Origin: Labyrinthula sp. Ha
Lineage: Eukaryota > Sar > Bigyra > Labyrinthulida > Labyrinthulaceae
Reading direction: 5' to 3'
DNA: 64,000 nucleotides
NCBI GenBank assembly: GCA_015227615.1
Contig: JAALGZ010000002.1
Location: forward strand, 930,001-994,000
Notes under the pieces: generated by a model
The model's input: only the letters and a program-made list of their open reading frames with translations
Databases searched by the model: none
What the model was told of the DNA's origin: nothing
Shown here: one piece after another, positions 1 to 12,034 of the stretch
Numbering within the stretch: position 1 is the stretch's first letter
How the letters are laid out: each line of letters starts with the position of its first letter
Made by a program: the position numbers and the translations under genes

Positions 1-3000
1 ACCCAAATCTTGAACTCCATGGCATTGGACTTTGAAACAGGAATTGCTTCAATGTCATGGAAGAAAACTTCATTGCGAGGGTGCTATTCATATCTCCATC
101 TTAAGATAAGAAATATCTATTCATAAATGAATCAAATTATTTTGATGCAGATTCCGCCAAAGTGTCCGCATGGAAGACGCATATTGATCCAACTAGAATG
201 CGAGCAAGCTGGAAAGATTTTTTTGTTTTCCCCATTTAAAATTCTCATGGTGTAGCTCCTCTTATCTTTATCAACATGAACTGAATATTCCATCTCTGTT
301 TTTTCTGTTTCAGTAGTGCATCAGTTCAAATCATTTGTTTCATTTTGAAGATATTGTTGAATCTCATCTGATAATGGTACATCCTTACGAATCAATTTCT
401 TCAACTTATGCAAGATTTTAATTTGATGTTTTCTTACTCAATGATCATTATATGTGACAACCTGATCTAGAGTCCACTCTTTTTGAGGTTTTTTATAAAT
501 CTGTACGAACATTAAACTTACTGTGCATGGACTCTACTTGTTGAGTGGGTTTGTTTGCAAAAGTTAAACACTGCTGAGTAAAATTCCCATGCAGCGTATC
601 TTTTTCATTTAATATTTTTTACAAAGCTCTGTTGTGGGGTGCCCGGAAATTTCAAGAAAGGTTCCTGTATAAACGGTGCCAAAGTTGATGATGGTTCGAA
701 GTTCTCGAATAGTACTCTATTTACATTATCCCGATAGTTGCTAAATTCTTCATCAGAAAGGAAGTTATATGAAGAACCTGAAGACGCTAGTAATTGTTTA
801 ATACCTTATGCATGTATTCCCTGTATTTACTTGGCGCTACGTATCAGAGCTTTAAAACCACAACTCATTATTACCTTGGTGCCTTGAAGCTGAAGATCAC
901 GAAGCCTTTTTAAAGCCTTTGGGTCATTTTCTGTCTCCATGAATGTGCACCCGAACAATATTGTGTTTATGAAAAACACGACCCAACTGGTTGAACAACC
1001 AATAATTTGTAGCACGAAATATAATTATAAGTATCTATCTGGATACAGCTCAAACGCACACTTGTCATGGCTTTCTGAAAATTTTTATGAAACGTTAGTC
1101 ATTGCAATTGAGCTCAATCAGTTGTAAGTTTGTTAAAGTAAATTTTAAATATACCACCTCTTGATAAGCATCTTTCATCACATTTCATTGAAATTTCCAT
1201 TTTTTTCTCCTCCGTCTTCTTTTTTGTTTCTAGCTTTTTTCATTCGCCTTCTAATCAACTCTTTTCCAAACAAAATCCCAGGAAACTCTCTAGAGCGTGC
1301 CAACTTTGCATGACTGACAATAGTTTTTTGTCTTCCCAAGAGTCTTAATGAGGTATTTTTGATATTCAGTTGGCTCCGAAATGTATTTTTTATATTAAAA
1401 TCTGTTTTGTACTCGTATCCACTGTAACTAAGCTGAAATACAATAAAAATGTAGGTTTTTTTCACCAAATCAAACTCAAAGTTTGCCTCAAAAGAACAAT
1501 TTTCGCTGATTCGACATACAACGTTGCATCCATGCAACTTTTCCCTGCGTGGATTAAGTTTTTTGTGTCTCTAATTTCATAAAGTATTGTGAACTACATT
1601 TAGCCACCTTGAATTTTGCTGCAGAAAACTTGTTAACTGTTTCTACTATCTCTTTAGCTTAAACAAAACTATAAATGGTCAAACTCTTGTTTAAGTTCAT
1701 TTTTCTTTTATTTTTATTATTTTTGTTTTTACTGTCCCTTGTACTTGTTCTCGGTGTTATTATGTTCTGAACTCTCTTTTTTGTGACTTTCTGCATCAGA
1801 AACTGCCCAGAATTGTTCTGAGCACTCAATATTGTGCTCAAATAGGGGAATTTGGTCTACAATCAGCAAAAATCAGCCAAAGCAGAAAAATTCAACATCC
1901 AAAAATATACTCCAACTAATCAAAATTTTAGAAGAGGAAAACTACGGAATATAAAACCCAATCCCTAATATATATGAGATGTTTTATTTCAATCCGGAGA
2001 TATTCACCTCATTTTATTTTGATTGGTCAAATTGATTTAAGTTTTATACTTAGCTTGAATTTTGAGTGATCAGAATTATAAAATTTCATACTTAAAAATT
2101 TTTAATTGTCCAAAATTAAAATATTCCTAGGAATTTGAAAATGTCAAAATTTCCAAATTCGAACCTCAAGGATTCGCAAGAATTCAAAATTTGAGAAAAA
2201 TTGCTAGAGAGAAAATACAAATGAATAAAAACCAACAAACTTTCACCCAACAAAGGTAATTCGGTTAGACCGAAGTTGGTAACTAAAAAGCTCTAGCTCT
2301 ATATAAAAAATATTTGAAACACTTCAAAAGTATATTGTAGCATACTTTAGGACTGGAAAAGATCATCACACAACTTAAAAAAGTCAGAAATAGAGAAAAA
2401 ATTGGAATTAAAGCAGTTAAGTTATAAAAGCGTAATTTTTGCATTAGTTACAAGAATTGGGATTTTAATGTTAATCTTAAGTTTGTTCTAAGGAAAAAAG
2501 CTTACATCTTTATATTAATTAAGCTAGAGCACTTTGGACACGAGTTTAACAAGCTTTCAAAAGCTAAAAAGTATTTAACAGAGTTAAAAGAACTTGAAAT
2601 AGAATGTACAGATACACTAGATAGAGCTAAGTTTTAGGGGTTGTAGCAGAATTATATTCTCACAAAATATTTCCAGGGCCTATGTATAGAATCATCATTG
2701 AATATCGAATCACCAGCTAAGAGAAAACGAGTTTTTATGGGCGGGGTTGAAAAGAATCAATCACGTATAAACCTAATATCTTTAACTAATAAAAAATAAA
2801 AGAATATTTTTTATTGAACCGATTACTCTAGCTTTTGCATTGAATCATATTCTTGAACAGTTGCCATGAATCTTATTCATATATATATATTCAGGCGCTC
2901 ACCCTAAACCCTCCCATTTCCAAAACTCACTTTAATTGAGTAAAGCTTTTAAAATTGATAAGCCCTTTTTATTCAAATTTGTTTTATCGCCTTTAGATAA

Positions 3001-6000
3001 AGTAACTTTGAGCATTTTCCTCTTTATTGAAATGTCTATATATTTTATAACTTTACTTTCCAACCCAATCTTCTTTAATCTTATGTAAGACAAATCCAAT
3101 CTTAAAATCTTTAATTATATTAAAAAATAGTATTGGTGTTGTTCAATTATGTAGGATAATAAAGATATATTAAGTTGATAAAGTTTACTGGACTTTTAAT
3201 CTTTTACTGTGGCTTAGCACCGATCTCCAATAATATCTAGGTAGTTCTCAATTCTTGTTGGTTTGATTGGATTTATTTTGAATTTTGATTTGGGGCATTT
3301 CCAATTCAGCTAAAGAGATAAGTCGATTGAATAACTCCTTGGTTATAAACAACTATTCCCAAAATACATAGAATTAAGTAATGTCTATTTCAACTTGCAT
3401 CTTTCTTCCAACACACTTACACTTACTTGCACACAAAACTCTTCATTTCATATTCTAAGGGGGGTTATATGCCTGATAAGCACTTTCTATAGAACTCTGA
3501 ATTGATTACTTATATTTACTACTTTGAGTACCTTTGGGTCATAGAAGCAGGTATTTACACGGAATAAGTGACCCTTATTGTAAGTTACGAAAACATCTTG
3601 AAAAAAATATTAATTTTGCTGTTGATACAAGATTAGAATCTTTAAAACTATGGAGAATGTACTACAGAAATAGTTGCCAACGTATTGTGTAAACTAAAAA
3701 ATTTTCTAAACTTAACTTTGCAAGTACTTAAATAATTACTCTCTGTAAGGTTTTGTTGAGTAGTGTCGTATTTAGAGATGTCGTGCAATTGCTTGGAGCT
3801 TGATTATTTGCCCAGAGTTTTCATGGCTTGTCTAAAGTACCGCTAAAGAGTATGGAACCTAATAAAAAGGATAAGAAGAACACATTCCATTATAAAAGAA
3901 ATTTCCAGAAGCAATTTGTTAGCATAATGTTATTCAGGTACATGGTTCTAAGGATAACTTCATTTTTCTGTTGTTTTACTCTCTTGTATCCTTTCACTAT
4001 TAGATTGAAGTAACATGTAAGCTCGCTGCCTATAGAGTGTCTGTGGTGTAGTGTACTGTGTAACCTGATCACTTTCTCAGTAACTAAGCAGATACTAATA
4101 ATAGTGCAACAATATTGTACATCAACAGTTAAGCTGCTGAAGGTCGTGTATGGTACTGGGATAAGGAAACAATAATCTATCTATGTCTTGTGCTTAGAGC
4201 GAGATATACGAGTAAAATTGTCTGCCTCTACGGAACTGATTGACTCAAGCCTCTATAGAGCACCCAGAAGCTACGGACAAATAAGAACATGGCTTACTTG
4301 TAGTCTGATTGAAACTGTCGTTAAAACTTCAACAAAACCCAGCCTCCTAGTAGAAAACTACAGCGGCTGTTAGTACTAGTTGTCAATGAATTAGATGTGA
4401 TCGGATAAAACATTTGATACATGTGGTGGACATTGGTAAGCACAGATTTAGGTCGTTTTCTCATAGCCGTTTACTAGAGCGGCATATGTACTAACCTATT
4501 TAGCCTAGGAGTTTCCTTCCAAAGTCCTGGGACTCAAAGTACTGGCGACATTATACTGAAATCATTCCTAAATGAAACCGGTATGAAAGATATTACTATA
4601 CAAAACTGTTACGCATCGCATTATAGACCTAGCAGTAAAGCCTGTAACTACCTTCTTAAAGAACTAGATGAGGTGATGAATAATGGTACCAAAAAAAGGT
4701 TTTTACTCTTAATAAGGCAATTTCAACGAACACGTAGGCAAAACGGCATAGAAAACTAAACGTAGGGTTTAGATCTCGCACCAAAATCTTCCTATGGAAG
4801 ATTATTGGGGGGTGGTTAAGAGCGTTGCCAGCTTACATAGAGCGAGTGAACTCTAGCTAGTTAAAAGTGTCTATATTTCTGGAAAGAGAAGTTGAAATGA
4901 GCTCTTAATTCCTTCTTTCGTCATGCTTTTCGCTGATATCTTAGAGTCTTAGCACTTCTACAGTGGATTACAGGGCAATCAAACCCTTTGTATAGTTTAT
5001 GTATTTGAGACCTAACTTAATAACTCTATATTTAGTACTTAGTAGTCATATGACAAATGAACTCCACAGTGGATCAAGGGCAGGATAGAGTTCATCAGTA
5101 AAATATTACCAGACCATATTCTCTCTAGCTTAGCTTTGCTTAGCTGGAAGACGGATGTCAGATTCTTGGCATTTCTGAAATATTGATAGCTTTTTTGTTA
5201 TTTCTTAATCTCTTGTTACTCAGATATGGCTTGTTCTTCCCGTTATCATTGTATTGATAACTCTTAAGATATTACGCAAGACTCTTTTGTACACACACAT
5301 TCATTTGAAGGGTTACTTTTCCAATCAGTGTATAGCCTAACAATGAGCCACTATAAATATTAACTTGACCAGAACTACAAAGGAAGTTATACAAATATAA
5401 GACTTGGTATACAGATAGCTTTATATTTAGCCGGAAGTATGGAACAAGACATTAACGGCATGTTCCATACAAAGCACAGTGACAAGCCAATTTCAATACT
5501 GTACTTCTTTAGTAATAAAAATGCCAGGTCATGTGAACCCGGAAGAGGCATTAGTTGCTTAATTTATCATAATAGAACTTTGAAAATACAGGGAACCATG
5601 CCTTGCAAAAAGAGCACCTTCATGATAAGAAATTCCTAAAAAAAGTAGATCTCACCAAACCACTAACCTAGGATTCATTAAGACCACACTGGATCATTGA
5701 ATAAACCACTAGATAATACACCTCAATGAGGAATGGTTATTCAGGAAACCGTTGTTGTGGTCAAATTCTTCAATAGTTTTTCTAGCTCAAGAGGTCGTAA
5801 CAGGGAGATGAAATTCCCACTGTGTTCACACAAAGTTGAAAAGTGGATTTACAAGGAAGTCTGAGTTATCTTATTATTTACAAGCCTCGTGGTCATGGCA
5901 TCTAATTCAGAAATGCATGTTGGCCAATTACCTGTATTGCTACAAGAAAAAAAATCCAGTGCAGCCTATTCTTTCTTATTTACAGTGGTTTTCTTGTATT

Positions 6001-8263
6001 TTCATTTATGGATTATTGTACGTCACTTTGGGAATATTTCCCTTTTGGGCCGTTTTGCGGGTACCCGTGTATAGGAGTTAACCCCATTAACCCAACTTAT
6101 TGCGAAGATCAAGGATTACCAATAATAAACAGAAGTCCGGAACCATCAAGAGCATTCGATATTTAGGGCAACAAGAAACCAATATACATCCGTAAAACTA
6201 GCTTAAAATAATCCTCATTGCCTGAGGCAAGCTTCTTGGACAAAGTTCAGGCTCTGGTTTCGATTGAGAGATATCCTCGCCCGATGGAGTACCCACTTGA
6301 ATAAACATAGCCTAACCTTACCGTCTACGAGCAGCTACATTCTTGTCTTTAGGTTATACAGCACGAAAATGGCCCCTTTGTAGGGACTCATATTTCCAGG
6401 GGTGGAGGGTATACATCGACATCGGTACTGATAAAAGTTGAACGCAAAAATAATTATAACGTTGCGATCCGTGTGTGCTGTTATATAAGTTTTGGAATAC
6501 TTTCTAACGTTAAGGTACTTTCTGAACAGCAGAGTCAACTGAACTGGAAGGCATTTTGAATACTTATATATCTATACACAAGTATTAAGTCATAGTTATT
6601 GGGCTAATTAAAATAAACAGGCATGAAAAATAACAACAAGAAAACATACCATAAAGGGATAAAGGCAAACAATCTTTTTGTGGAGGCAGATTATACATTA
6701 GTTTATTACAAGCCAAAGTTACATGGAAGCTAGACAGGAAGGGTTTTGTGTCAGCGCTGGTATTAACTAAAATAAAGTTAGGTTGTAATGACTGTTCTAA
6801 GCAAGGTGATAAATTGGTCCCCAACGTCCCTGGAACTAAAGTATAAACTTAACTACATGTGAATTCTATAACCAAAATATATATTGTATCTCTACACGAA
6901 TTCCAAACTGCCAAAGTGCCGACATTAAAACCTGCCATTTTCTTCTACGGGTACATGAATCAACGAAAATTTGCGGGGCATGTTTTCAGTTTAATTAATC
7001 GATAACTCTGGCATCAGCACGCTGTGTTCGACTTAGTGCGTTTTTAGGTCTTTGGTTCTAGTACTAATGTTTTTCTGCAAAGTATCTGGAAAAGAGGAGC
7101 AATGTCATATAGTCAGTAAACTCTTAGTCGGTGATCAAGATAAACAATGGTAGCAATGATTCGTTCAATACCAGGTGCGACTTTCTCTTCAAGCCGCCCT
7201 CTTAATTTATTGAAATTTTGTGTTGAAAGAAAAATTTCCAAACCCTTAGTTGCTTAGCAAGTCTTTATCAGACAAACAGCATGGTTAATGCACACATATG
7301 CTATTTAGTTGTCCAAATACTTGCCTTTTACCTATATTTTCTTTTGAATTGTTTATAAGGTTTTTTGTGTATCGAAGAATGTGTATTCTGGATGAGTGAG
7401 CGTCCCCATTCTAAACATATCAGAGGCTAAATTTTTTTTAAGCTTCATGTATGCATTTTTTGAGGTGCTTGAATTGAAACACTCTAAATTGCTGGTCATA
7501 CATATTACACTTCTAAATAGATGAAAATGAGAAAGTTGGTATAAGTAATAATATTATTATTGTTAAACTGTTGTTATAACACTACCGATATTTAATAATC
7601 TATTCGAATCAGATCCGTTGTATCTACTCCCAATTCTAATTGTCAAAATCAGGTACGAGAATATTTTATTATATTAGGTAGGATATATGTCCTGTATTGT
7701 TAAGATAGTTTCGATATAGTTATTTTAAATCGACATACAGTATAATAAAAGAAATTAACAGGAGAACCCAAATTAAGTAAATCTCTTAACAGATATACAA
7801 TAAACTGCATAATCTGTTCTATATTTATGTCCAAAAATAAATTACTAAAATAATATAAACATAGTAATCATAAAAAGTTATTTTAATAAGATGTTTATTA
7901 ATGTATATATCTTATAGTAATCAAATTATATAAATTTATATTTATATAAATAATTAAATCAATACTTAAATTATCGCTTTTTCTTTTAAATATTATTAAA
8001 AATAGAAATATATAGTCGTATAGTGAGATGTTTGTGTATGTTGTTTATACAGTTTATAAGTTCTACTCCCAGAACAAGAATTCCAACCAAAAAATTTCAG
8101 CAATATTTTTAACACATACAGGGTTATAAATATTTTATAAAATATTCGGCATATAAAATATTCCTATATAAAATTTAGTATAAAAATTTGGCATATATAG
8201 AATATATTAAGGGTGTATGTGGGAAACTCATTAGGAATTATTTAAATTAAGAGCTGTAAAGGG
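1..8263. other. Gene-free A+T-rich region
   Basis: No reading frame here looks like a real gene. The longest frames are short, many lack an ATG start, and none has a recognisable domain. The stretch from about 4.4 to 6.4 kb is a little less A+T-rich and contains the only recognisable relic, a LINE endonuclease fragment near 4.6 kb. The last 600 bases before the first gene (about 7650-8260) are extremely A+T-rich. I saw no tRNA-like cloverleaf. Confidence 0.6.
4560..4760 (+). mobile_element. LINE endonuclease relic
   Basis: One frame reads ITIQNCYASHYRPSSKA from 4592, the usual inter-motif block of the apurinic-type endonuclease of non-LTR retrotransposons, followed by about 30 residues ending in a hydrophobic RFLLLI strand. 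In a neighbouring frame, 4716-4739 then encodes GNFNEHVG, matching the family motif GDFNEH with D changed to N. The frame change and surrounding stops show a decayed copy. A possible reverse-transcriptase block (GSRAG, compare the family motif GFRAGRS) follows near 5059-5095. It lies only about 320 bases further on, so any link needs a large internal deletion. Its sequence differs from the better LINE at 31-34 kb, so it may be another family. Confidence 0.4.
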
Positions 8264-8270
8264 TATAAAA
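8264..8270 (+). promoter_or_regulatory. TATA-like box of the ELM2-SANT gene
   Basis: TATAAAA lies 30 bases before the ATG at 8300. If it works as a TATA box at the usual 25-30 bp spacing, the 5' untranslated leader would be only a few bases long. Upstream DNA is so A+T-rich that chance occurrence is quite possible. Confidence 0.3.
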
Positions 8271-8299
8271 ACAGAAGGTACAAAAATAAGAAATATTAA

Positions 8300-11200
8300 A
8301 TGACCACGCAATATTACATCGGGCTATCATCAGATTTACCACCTTCAGCTGGTGACAAACACTTTGTGATCAAAACCTTTGAAGGAAAGAATACGTTTTA
8401 TCGAAGCGAAACAAGGGGTGATAGTGTATTGACAGCTGTCCAGACTGCTTTGGAAATAGACACACTTCCGACTGGTGTAAAACCAACTACTATAAAAGAA
8501 GAAACTGAAGATTCTGTTATAGTTGAAATACCAGAGATAGCTTTGGAACCAATCAACTTAGATTTATCTGAACAAGACATGAATAAAATTTTCAGCAAAC
8601 ATAGAAGAAGGCCTTCGCAAGCTTCGATTAGTATATTCACAGGAGATAAGAGGAAGTACAAATACACTTCGGACGACTACGAAACAAGTTCCTCAGCATC
8701 TGAATCAAGAAAACCAGTAGCGAAGAAGTCTAGGAAAGAGAAAGATAGTGAAGAAGAAGAGTTGGCATACAAGAGTAATTTGAATACTTCGTTTCAGGCA
8801 CAAAAAGCAGATGAGGATATGAGTGTAGATGAGGTGCTAAAAAACTTTCCATCATATAATGAAAAAGTGACACCTTTTGTAGGGGCACAATATCAAGCAG
8901 AAGTTCCGGAGTTAACAAAAGCACCTATCATTAGAGATAGAAGTATTGCACTTGCAGAAGTAAAAGAACAAAGAGCCTTTATGCCTGAAGATGCACCAGG
9001 TGTATTTCTTCATAAAGCAGAAAGCGTGCTTAAGACTAAAAAAATATCAACAGAATGGAGTCAAAGTGAAAGAGTTGCGTTTGAAAAAGGTTTATATGAG
9101 CATTCAACAGACTTTGATAAGTTAGCAAAGTATGTAAGAAAAGTTACAAGAGGTGATAAACCAGCAGTAAAGAGTGTTAAACAATGTATAAGATATTTCT
9201 ATGATGTATTTTATTCAACAAGAGCATATAGAGTATGGAGAAAACATGATATGGAAAGACTTGAAAAAATAGAAAGAAGAAGAAGAGATGAAGAGAGACA
9301 AAAGTTAAAAGCAGAAAAGAAATTACAAAAAAAAGAACAAGAAGAACAACAGAAAGAAAAAATAGAGGAAAAAGAAGAAAACCAACAAGTAGAAGAGAAA
9401 CCAGTTATGGAAGAACAGCTTAAACTACTTCAAGATAAAAATGCTGCAGTAGCTGCTGAAGCAGAGTTAAAATCAACACAAGAAGCAGTAAAGAAAGAAG
9501 AAGAAAGAGAAGTAGTTACTGTTAAACCAACTGAAACAGAGAGTAACTTAGATCAGTATCAGATGTTGGCTCAATTACAAGAGCAACAGAATACTTTGGA
9601 AAAACCAAAGGAAAAGAGTGAAGAGAAACCTGTAAACATGGAAAACTCTACTAAACCTAATCAAACACAAGCAAGTCTACTACGCGCTTTACAGCAAATT
9701 AGTACACCTCAAGCTGCAAATACTACACAAGCTGGAGGAAATGCAGCTTTACAATCTCTTCAAACTTTATTATCAAATAATACGGACTTAGCTTCACTTA
9801 TGCAGCAAAAACAGAATAGAACTTTATCTCCAATGAATACAGCAGCCACAAATATAGCAGCACAAAGTCCGCAACAAAGACCACAGACAAACTTGGCCAA
9901 CTCAGTTCCCCCGAATGTAAACGCAGCTGTTGCAGCAGCAGCGCAAGGAAGAAATGGAAATAATGTAAACTTAAACCAAAAATTGCAAAACCTACAACAA
10001 CTACAATTGCTTCAACTACATCTTCAAGCACGTCAAGAACAAGAACAACACTTACAAACTTTTCTTAGACTACAACAAGAAGGACGCTTGAGTCCACAAA
10101 TATCTTTTGAAAACTATGTGTTGTTGTTACAACAAGATCAATTAACTCAATTAAAGAGTGCACATATGTATCAGCAACTACTTCAAGATGCAAACTCAGG
10201 ACAAAATAGAACAAGTCCAGCAGAACAACTTACACAACAGCAGAAACCACGTGTAGCAACACCACAACAGACTTCTGCTCAAAGTTTAGCACTAAATAGT
10301 GTAGTTAATCAAAATAATCAGAGAGCACAAAGAGAATATGAAGACAAGCAGAAAGAAATAGATAGATTATTGAAAAAGGTGGAGGAGCAGTATCAATCAG
10401 AAAAATCAAAACTCAATCTATTAACTCAACAAGAAAGATTGAATTTACAGCTTCTACATACGAATCAGATGCAAGGAGCACCTGACGGACAAAAGTCTAG
10501 TTTAACTCAAAGACAGGAGAGTGATAGGTTTTTACTAGCACAAGAACAAAACCAAAGGATGTTAACCCTGGAGAACGAGAGAAAAAAGAGTTTGTTAATG
10601 TTGCAAGCCCAGCAAGCTATTCTTGATAGGCAACTACCAGGAAATAATATGTTTGGAAATAGAGGTCAACAAGAATCTAAACCTACTAGATCACCTGATA
10701 TAGCTGCTTTAGCCAAAAACATTGTAAAATCACGTTCGCCAAACACTGCTCTACAACACGCACAAACTGTCGCGGGACAAGCTCAAGGACTTTCGGTAGG
10801 TGGACAAAATCAGGGGGTTACGGGAGGTGGAATAACCTTAGCCCAATTACAGCAGTTATCCTCCTCTGCACAGGGTTTGAACACAAATCAGACTGTTCAA
10901 CAAAGAAACAACCATATCCAACAAGTATTAAACTTAAGTAAAGAAAGGCAACAGCAAAAAGACCTTGCCCAAAAAATACTTAATAACGCTTCCCAGAAAG
11001 GTGGAGCTGCAGGTGCAGGAATGCTTCCACTTAACTTAAATTCCCAAAACGGTGCAAATATGAGTAGAGAACATTTGATTGCAACTCTAAATAGTCTCAG
11101 ACCTGGTTCAAGAATGCAGAATCAAGTAACAGCGGCAAGCCCACTCACTGCAAATAAACCTAATGCCTCCGTTATTCAAGGAGCACAGAACCAAGCTTTG

Positions 11201-12004
11201 GAGCATTTGAAGAGAATCTCAGGAAATTTTAACTTGCAAGGGCAACAGGCTTTATTGCAAGCGGCTCAACAGCAGCAGCAACAAAAAAATAATCCAGTCA
11301 GAGTTCAGCCCAATATGTTTGGTCTTGCAGGACAGAAGCAAGGTGATAACAACTTGGTAACTAATCAACAGCACCAAAATGATACCATGAATCTCTTAAA
11401 GAAAATGATAGCTAACCAACAACAGCGCACAGGACAGCAAAGAGCAGGGATTGGACTGCAGAACAACAAACAACAATTGCCTCAGGCCTCACAATTAAAC
11501 ACACTCTTGTTGCAACAACAACAACAGCAGCAACAACAGCAAAGAGCGCAATCCCCTAACCAGGTGCTCTCGGGAATGATTGATTTAAACAAGTTGAGAG
11601 AGTTACAAGGTGTACATCAAATACAGAGTCTAATAAATCATCAGCAACAAACACAGTTGTTTGCTCAAGCACAACAGCAAAATAGACTGAGAAATTTACA
11701 ACTACAAAATTTGCAGCACTCCTCTAATATTTTGGGTCAAAACGGCGGGGCTCAGCAACAAAATTCGTTGGACGCTAACTTCAACTTGAATACCTTACGA
11801 AAAGCGGGAGGCTCAATAGATAATACGAATGCGGTAGTAAACCCTGGAACAAACTTGGCAGGTACACAAGGTCAGAAACTGCCGGTTCAACCTGGGCAAA
11901 ACAATAAAAACGTTGCTTGCCAAGAACCAGGTTGTAATAAGTCATATACCCAAAGACACAACCTTCTTAATCATATACGTAGAAAACATCCGGATCAAAA
12001 GTAA
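8300..12004 (+). CDS. ELM2-SANT domain chromatin protein with glutamine-rich body and C-terminal C2H2 zinc finger
   Basis: This 1234-residue protein is probably a nuclear co-repressor scaffold. Residues about 190-248 form an ELM2 domain (VGAQYQAEVPEL, matching the family VGxxYQAxIP). Residues about 252-305 form a SANT domain (W253 and the helix QCIRYFYDVFYSTRAYRVW). In MTA, MIER and CoREST proteins this pair binds and activates class I histone deacetylases. Residues 315-405 are highly charged Lys/Glu coiled coil. The remaining 800 residues are rich in Gln and Asn, with a run of ten Gln near residue 1080. The extreme C-terminus is a C2H2 finger: C1207, C1212, H1225, H1230. Start: the first ATG after very A+T-rich DNA. 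It ends 30 bases from the stop of the convergent TTL gene. The ELM2-SANT call is strong; the partner deacetylase and targets are inferred from the family. Confidence 0.88.
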   Translation: MTTQYYIGLSSDLPPSAGDKHFVIKTFEGKNTFYRSETRGDSVLTAVQTALEIDTLPTGVKPTTIKEETEDSVIVEIPEIALEPINLDLSEQDMNKIFSKHRRRPSQASISIFTGDKRKYKYTSDDYETSSSASESRKPVAKKSRKEKDSEEEELAYKSNLNTSFQAQKADEDMSVDEVLKNFPSYNEKVTPFVGAQYQAEVPELTKAPIIRDRSIALAEVKEQRAFMPEDAPGVFLHKAESVLKTKKISTEWSQSERVAFEKGLYEHSTDFDKLAKYVRKVTRGDKPAVKSVKQCIRYFYDVFYSTRAYRVWRKHDMERLEKIERRRRDEERQKLKAEKKLQKKEQEEQQKEKIEEKEENQQVEEKPVMEEQLKLLQDKNAAVAAEAELKSTQEAVKKEEEREVVTVKPTETESNLDQYQMLAQLQEQQNTLEKPKEKSEEKPVNMENSTKPNQTQASLLRALQQISTPQAANTTQAGGNAALQSLQTLLSNNTDLASLMQQKQNRTLSPMNTAATNIAAQSPQQRPQTNLANSVPPNVNAAVAAAAQGRNGNNVNLNQKLQNLQQLQLLQLHLQARQEQEQHLQTFLRLQQEGRLSPQISFENYVLLLQQDQLTQLKSAHMYQQLLQDANSGQNRTSPAEQLTQQQKPRVATPQQTSAQSLALNSVVNQNNQRAQREYEDKQKEIDRLLKKVEEQYQSEKSKLNLLTQQERLNLQLLHTNQMQGAPDGQKSSLTQRQESDRFLLAQEQNQRMLTLENERKKSLLMLQAQQAILDRQLPGNNMFGNRGQQESKPTRSPDIAALAKNIVKSRSPNTALQHAQTVAGQAQGLSVGGQNQGVTGGGITLAQLQQLSSSAQGLNTNQTVQQRNNHIQQVLNLSKERQQQKDLAQKILNNASQKGGAAGAGMLPLNLNSQNGANMSREHLIATLNSLRPGSRMQNQVTAASPLTANKPNASVIQGAQNQALEHLKRISGNFNLQGQQALLQAAQQQQQQKNNPVRVQPNMFGLAGQKQGDNNLVTNQQHQNDTMNLLKKMIANQQQRTGQQRAGIGLQNNKQQLPQASQLNTLLLQQQQQQQQQQRAQSPNQVLSGMIDLNKLRELQGVHQIQSLINHQQQTQLFAQAQQQNRLRNLQLQNLQHSSNILGQNGGAQQQNSLDANFNLNTLRKAGGSIDNTNAVVNPGTNLAGTQGQKLPVQPGQNNKNVACQEPGCNKSYTQRHNLLNHIRRKHPDQK

Positions 12005-12034
12005 AATGTATACAAAGCATAAGCTCTTAAGTCC

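Noticed and set aside
1178-1537. 119-codon minus-strand frame
   Set aside because: It starts with TTG, has no recognisable domain, and lies in DNA without other coding signs.
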